A stretch of 19,304 bases of DNA from CAYRXM01 sp964428175 (GTDB taxonomy: Bacteria; Chloroflexota; Anaerolineae; JAFGEY01): contig CAYRXM010000094.1 of assembly GCA_964428175.1 (NCBI GenBank), forward strand, positions 1-19,304, given 5' to 3'. The translations under genes and the position numbers were made by a program. Shown here piece by piece: positions 15,050 through 19,304 of this stretch; the stretch's first letter is position 1; every line of letters begins with the position of its first letter. The notes under the pieces are model-generated. The model had not been told where the DNA came from. It made no database searches and was given only the letters and a program-made list of their open reading frames with translations.

Positions 15050-18000
15050 ATGTCACGCCGACGAGACGTTTTGCGATGGATACTCTTGCTGGCCTGCGCG
15101 CTCGGCCTGACGCTGGCCTGGCTGCCGACCGCCTTGGCCGACGGGCGCTGGCGGCATTTCAGCGCGCCCGCCGAAGGCGAACCCGACCTGAACAAGACGC
15201 TGGGATCAAACCGCATCCAGGCGCTGGCCTTTGAAGCCAGCGAGGCGCCCGGACAGGCCCGGCTGTGGGTGGGCAGCGACCGCGGCCTGCAAACCTACAA
15301 CGGGCGAAGCTGGCAAGATCGCACCGAGCGGGCGACGGGACAAAAAGAAGCCTCCATCACCGCATTGGCCATCACCCCATCGGGCAAGGTCTGGGTCGGT
15401 ACCCATCAGGGCGTAACCTGGATTTTCGGCGACGTTGAAAACAGAGCGATCAAAAACGGTGGGATCAGCGTTCGCTCGATGACCGCCGCCGGGCCAGATA
15501 TCTATGTCGGCACAAATGGGCAAGGTATCTGGCGCTGCACCGACGCCGACGAATGCAGCCAGGTGATTTCGCCCGGCGCGCTGGACAACCAGGCCGTTAC
15601 CGCGCTGCGGTTGATGGCGAACGGCCTGTGGGCCGGCACACCGAGCGGCCTGCTACAATTCGATCTTGCCACCGGCAACGCGATCAGGGAAGCCCTTTCC
15701 GGGCACGGAATCGCCGGGCTGGATGCCGATTCGCAAGGCCGTCTGTGGATCGCCTTTGACGAAGGCGTGACGCACTACGATCCCGGCCAGAACAAGTGGC
15801 AGTCCTTTTACATCGGCCCAACCGGCAGCATCGCCGCCGATCTGCGCGGCCGCATCTGGGCCGCCGGGGGCGACCGGCTGCTGATGTGGGACGCGCGCTG
15901 GGAAAAACAGCCCGTCCTCTCCGACCAGTGGCGCACCGTCGAATACAGGCAGCCCAACCAGATACAGCTTGTCCTGGCTGCCTCCGACGGGATGCTCTGG
16001 GTCGGCACCAGCGGCGGCCTCAGCGGCCTCGACGGAAGCTGGGAAAGCCATAGTTCGAGGCAAATGAGCGATGAACAAGATATCAGAGTGCTGGTCAACA
16101 CCCTGGTCCGTTCGCCCGGCACGGGCGAACTGTGGGCCGGAACCAACATCGGCGTGCTCCACTATCATCCAGTCACCGATCAATGGGACACTCGCTGGAC
16201 GGTCGACGACGGCCTGGCCAGCAACTATATTCGCGCCCTGCTGCACGACGAGCAAAGCGGCGAAATCTGGGCTGCCACCAACGAAGGGATCAGCCGTTTC
16301 GATCCGGCAAGCCAGACCTGGAATCGCACCTGGACGACCTGGGATGGTCTGTGGAGCAACGACGTTTACGCGCTGATCCGCAACCCCGACAGCCAAACCA
16401 TCCTCGCCGGCAGCCACGGTGGCATCAGCGAATTCAACCCCGCCACCCAACGATGGAAGCGGATGCAGCAAACCGGGGCCGACATCGAGCATGTGGTCAT
16501 GTCATTGGCCTACGACCCGACCACCCGGCAAATCTGGGCCGGCACGGCCAAGGGCGTTTGGGTCAACGACCCGTCCACACTCTTGCTGCAACCGCTGGAA
16601 ATGTCCACCCCGGCCCAGCAAGCACAGACGAGCCGCCCCTACATCCATGCCATTGCCGCGTTCGATGGCAAATTGTGGGCCGGCGTCAACAAAAACCAAA
16701 TCCTCGAATACACCACCGACGGCTGGACCGTACGCGCCACACTCGAACAAGGCCTTGCAAACGTCACCATTTCGGCGCTGCTCGTCGACCCCGAAAGCGG
16801 CGCCTTGTGGGTCGGCTCGAACAACGGACTCAGCCGGCTCGACCTGCGCACCGGGCGCTGGAGCGGCGCCTGGACCGTCGCCGACGGAATGAGCAGCGAC
16901 GTGGTCTATACCATCGTCCCCGGCCCGGCCGCCAACGAACTGTGGATCGGCACCAGCGATGGCGCCAGCCATTATGCCCCCAATCTCGGCCCCCGCCCCT
17001 GGGTGTTGGTCAACCGTGCGCTCTCTGGCGACCAAAACGTGCTCCAGATCGATACGGCCAACCTGTACCGATACACCGAAGTAGACTTTTTACTCACCGG
17101 CGGCAGCCTGATCGCCGAGGCCAGCCAACTGCGCTATTTCTACCGCCTGACAGTTCGAGGCGGCGAGCGCAGCGGTCAGGGTGAGATTCAAAACCTCGAT
17201 CTCGTCCTCTCTGACCTCAAGCGGGGCAAAAAATACGAGCTTGAAATCTGGGCGCGCGACCCGGAAGGGCGCGAGTCTGAAGTGCAAATCTATAATATCA
17301 ACGTTTCCATCCTGCCCTTCCGCATCGGCGCGCTGCAAGGCGGCAGCGTGGCGCTGCTGACGACGCTGCTGACCATTCTCTTGACCAGCACAGCGATCTA
17401 TGTCCTGCGCGGCTATCCAGCTTATGCGATCAACTGGGGTTCAATCGCCGGCCAACCGATTCAGCAACTGATCCCCCTGGTCGCCCCCTTGCGCAACCCG
17501 CTGACCGTGGAGCGCGTCCAAACGGTCATGCAAAACCGGCAGGCCTTTACCACCGACGAACAAATCGAGACCGCGCTCGACGCGCTGGTACGCAACCGCA
17601 TCCTCGTGCCCGCGCCGGAAGGCGGCTACCGCTTTGACAGCCCTCTGGCGGCCTGGCTGCACCGGCTGCAAAACATACGGCGCGTCGACGCACTGGCCGA
17701 GTACGTGCGCAACAGCCACCCGCTTTACGCCGGCGCACGCATCTTTTTCTCCCGCGCCGAATTCCAGATCGTCGAGTCCAACCCCGAAACCTTTATCCTC
17801 GTGTCGGGGCCGAACCATCCCCACGCCAACTATAAAAGCATCTATACCCGGCTCATCGCCGGGCACTCGCCTCAGGGGGACGATTTCGAAGAGGTCGCCG
17901 CAGCCGCTCACCACGAATACGGCGGACAGGTCGAACACCGTCTCGCTTTTGTGGTCAGCAACCGGCGGCCCACCCCCGGCGCGCGCTTTCGGCTCTACGA

Positions 18001-19252
18001 AATCCGCCAGCGCTGCGGGTTGGCCATCGTCCACATCGACAGCGAACTGTTCAACCAGGTCAAGCCCAACATGCCCGCCGTCGACATTCTGACCGCGCAG
18101 ATCGACCAGGCTACCGGGCAGCAAAACCTGTACCTGATCAGCGGGCCAGTCAGCGACGATCTCGGCTTTTTCGGACGCGAGGCGATGCTGCAACAACTGA
18201 TCGACCTGATCGACGCCGCCCAGCCGGTGGGCATCTTTGGGCTGCGCAAAACCGGCAAGACCTCGCTTTCACAGCGCTTGCAGGGCCGGCTGGCCACGCG
18301 GCGGGTCATCGCCGCCATCGACAGCCAGGGCACTGCGCGCGAGCAAGGCGTTCAGCCGCTTTATGCAGCGATCATTGGCGCGTTCGTCGCCCACATCGAG
18401 CAGTACCGGCCCGGCCTGGCGCGCACGCTCCCACCGCTCAACCTCTGGCCGCCTTCCAAAGCAGCCGGATCGCCGCCCGCCAACGTGATGAGTGTCTTTG
18501 ACAGCGACCTGGCCGCGCTGTACGCGCACATCGGCGGCAACGAACGGCTGCTGCTCATCCTCGATGAAGTAGATCGCCTGCTGCCGGCCGGCGATGACCC
18601 CGGCTACGAAGGGTTTGCCTCCTTTTTGGGCCAGCTGCGCGCCGCCAACCAAAACCTCAAGCTGCTCGACTTTATCCTCATCGGCGTCGATCCAGGGGTG
18701 AACCGCCGCGACAAGTGGGGCGAGCGCGACAACGAACTCTACCAGTCGCTGCGCGAAATCTGGATGCCGCCGATGGAGGCCGAAAACGCCACCGAAATGA
18801 TCGAAAGCATCGGCTTTCAGATGGGTGTCAGGTACGAGCCGGAAGCGCTGCGCCTGCTCGTCGACGCCGGGGGCGGGCACCCCTTTGTCACCCGCCAGGT
18901 CTGCGGGCAGACAGTCAAAGACCTGTTCGGCAGGGGCACCGCGACCATCAGCGCCGAACAGGCCCAACTGGGCATCGAAGAATTCGTCTTTCAGGCCGAA
19001 TCTTACCTGACCGAGCTATGGCGCGTGCGGATGGACACTGCCGGGCGGCGTATCCTGCTCACCCTGGCCCAGGCCGACCAGCCCGTTCCCCGGCGCTCGC
19101 TGCTGCCCGCCCAGCAGCGGCAAGAGATGCTGGCCCTGCTCGGATCGCTCCAGGAACGCACCGTAATCGCCCCACAGGCCGACGGCTATGTCATCGGCTG
19201 GGGTGTACTACGCGACTGGATCCGCTGGATCGAGCTTGGATTGGAAGATTGA
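15050..19252 (+). CDS. HTCS-like transmembrane receptor with two beta-propellers, Y_Y_Y domain and cytoplasmic STAND-type NTPase
   Basis: The 1400-residue protein starts with a signal sequence (1-30). Fourteen propeller repeats of the LW(V/A)GTxxG type occur at about 72, 114, 151, 193, 232, 269, 316, 361, 406, 451, 495, 542, 586 and 631, enough for two seven-bladed propellers. A Y_Y_Y-like beta-sandwich (about 665-753) and one transmembrane helix (about 762-785) follow. The cytoplasmic part holds a winged-helix-like segment (about 812-872), an unassigned domain (about 900-1020), and a NTPase with Walker A GLRKTGKTS (1064-1072), Walker B LLLILDEVDRLL (1167-1178) and a STAND-like GGGHPFVTRQV (1274-1284). 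A second winged-helix-like region ends the protein (about 1330-1395). Family knowledge: HTCS sensors bind polysaccharide breakdown products, and STAND NTPases are ATP-driven switches. There is no histidine kinase or receiver. GAGGA precedes ATG 15050. Confidence 0.9.
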   Translation: MSRRRDVLRWILLLACALGLTLAWLPTALADGRWRHFSAPAEGEPDLNKTLGSNRIQALAFEASEAPGQARLWVGSDRGLQTYNGRSWQDRTERATGQKEASITALAITPSGKVWVGTHQGVTWIFGDVENRAIKNGGISVRSMTAAGPDIYVGTNGQGIWRCTDADECSQVISPGALDNQAVTALRLMANGLWAGTPSGLLQFDLATGNAIREALSGHGIAGLDADSQGRLWIAFDEGVTHYDPGQNKWQSFYIGPTGSIAADLRGRIWAAGGDRLLMWDARWEKQPVLSDQWRTVEYRQPNQIQLVLAASDGMLWVGTSGGLSGLDGSWESHSSRQMSDEQDIRVLVNTLVRSPGTGELWAGTNIGVLHYHPVTDQWDTRWTVDDGLASNYIRALLHDEQSGEIWAATNEGISRFDPASQTWNRTWTTWDGLWSNDVYALIRNPDSQTILAGSHGGISEFNPATQRWKRMQQTGADIEHVVMSLAYDPTTRQIWAGTAKGVWVNDPSTLLLQPLEMSTPAQQAQTSRPYIHAIAAFDGKLWAGVNKNQILEYTTDGWTVRATLEQGLANVTISALLVDPESGALWVGSNNGLSRLDLRTGRWSGAWTVADGMSSDVVYTIVPGPAANELWIGTSDGASHYAPNLGPRPWVLVNRALSGDQNVLQIDTANLYRYTEVDFLLTGGSLIAEASQLRYFYRLTVRGGERSGQGEIQNLDLVLSDLKRGKKYELEIWARDPEGRESEVQIYNINVSILPFRIGALQGGSVALLTTLLTILLTSTAIYVLRGYPAYAINWGSIAGQPIQQLIPLVAPLRNPLTVERVQTVMQNRQAFTTDEQIETALDALVRNRILVPAPEGGYRFDSPLAAWLHRLQNIRRVDALAEYVRNSHPLYAGARIFFSRAEFQIVESNPETFILVSGPNHPHANYKSIYTRLIAGHSPQGDDFEEVAAAAHHEYGGQVEHRLAFVVSNRRPTPGARFRLYEIRQRCGLAIVHIDSELFNQVKPNMPAVDILTAQIDQATGQQNLYLISGPVSDDLGFFGREAMLQQLIDLIDAAQPVGIFGLRKTGKTSLSQRLQGRLATRRVIAAIDSQGTAREQGVQPLYAAIIGAFVAHIEQYRPGLARTLPPLNLWPPSKAAGSPPANVMSVFDSDLAALYAHIGGNERLLLILDEVDRLLPAGDDPGYEGFASFLGQLRAANQNLKLLDFILIGVDPGVNRRDKWGERDNELYQSLREIWMPPMEAENATEMIESIGFQMGVRYEPEALRLLVDAGGGHPFVTRQVCGQTVKDLFGRGTATISAEQAQLGIEEFVFQAESYLTELWRVRMDTAGRRILLTLAQADQPVPRRSLLPAQQRQEMLALLGSLQERTVIAPQADGYVIGWGVLRDWIRWIELGLED

Positions 19253-19273
19253 GTCTCCTGAAAAAAGTCTCTC

Positions 19274-19297
19274 ACGCCAAGTCGCAAAGACGCAAAG
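19274..19297 (+). repeat. Three tandem 8-bp units of the NCGCAAAG type
   Basis: ACGCCAAG, TCGCAAAG and ACGCAAAG lie head to tail 21 bp after the receptor stop. Short intergenic arrays of this kind recur in some bacterial genomes (recalled, not checked). The array may continue past the window edge. The 19253-19304 stretch holds no other clear feature and no convincing terminator. Confidence 0.6.
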
Positions 19298-19304
19298 ATT
19301 GTTA

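Overview
The window is GC-rich, densely coded bacterial DNA. It most resembles a member of the Chloroflexota (Anaerolineae/Caldilineae type). That placement is an inference from protein style: secreted proteins with Thr/Pro linkers, a C-terminal Tyr-Leu-Pro-Leu motif, beta-helix repeats with 'DMGA(D/Y)E' ends, and STAND-type ATPases. No phylogenetic marker gene fixes it.

Left part (1-8940) is mostly housekeeping and accessory metabolism. A TPR protein (290-2020, +) has lost a recognisable start. It meets a convergent, stand-alone aconitase-X large subunit (2063-3304, -) at a perfect 17-bp palindromic terminator. Back-to-back divergent promoters at 3377-3440 drive the aconitase-X gene leftward and a tight three-gene operon rightward: rmd, gmd and a TatD-type hydrolase (3481-6228), with overlapping ends. 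Rmd and Gmd together are expected to turn GDP-D-mannose into GDP-D-rhamnose for glycan synthesis. Converging on this operon with only 4 bp between is a minus-strand unit: tRNA-Leu(UAA), a terminator-like hairpin, a two-domain GNAT acetyltransferase, and an FGGY sugar kinase.

Right part (8940-19304) is about envelope and outside-the-cell functions. A 1378-residue secreted beta-helix protein (9250-13386) is made of two tandem copies of a beta-helix module and ends in a YLPLILRN tail. A 333-bp intergenic region follows. It contains two hairpins, a second copy of the tRNA-Leu promoter sequence pointing left, and an open reading frame on the minus strand without a start codon, so it may hold an unannotated small transcript. 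Next comes a two-gene operon. The first gene encodes a secreted protein with two related jelly-roll/CBM-like modules (13720-15039). The second encodes a 1400-residue membrane receptor (15050-19252).

The receptor is the most unusual item. It has the 14 propeller repeats, Y_Y_Y-like domain and transmembrane helix of a hybrid two-component sensor (HTCS). Inside the cell, however, it has no histidine kinase, receiver or AraC domain; it has a winged-helix-like segment, an unassigned domain, and a STAND/AAA-like NTPase with clear Walker A and B motifs. Together with its operon partner this looks like an extracellular-ligand sensor wired to a STAND switch. The ligand and output are unknown.
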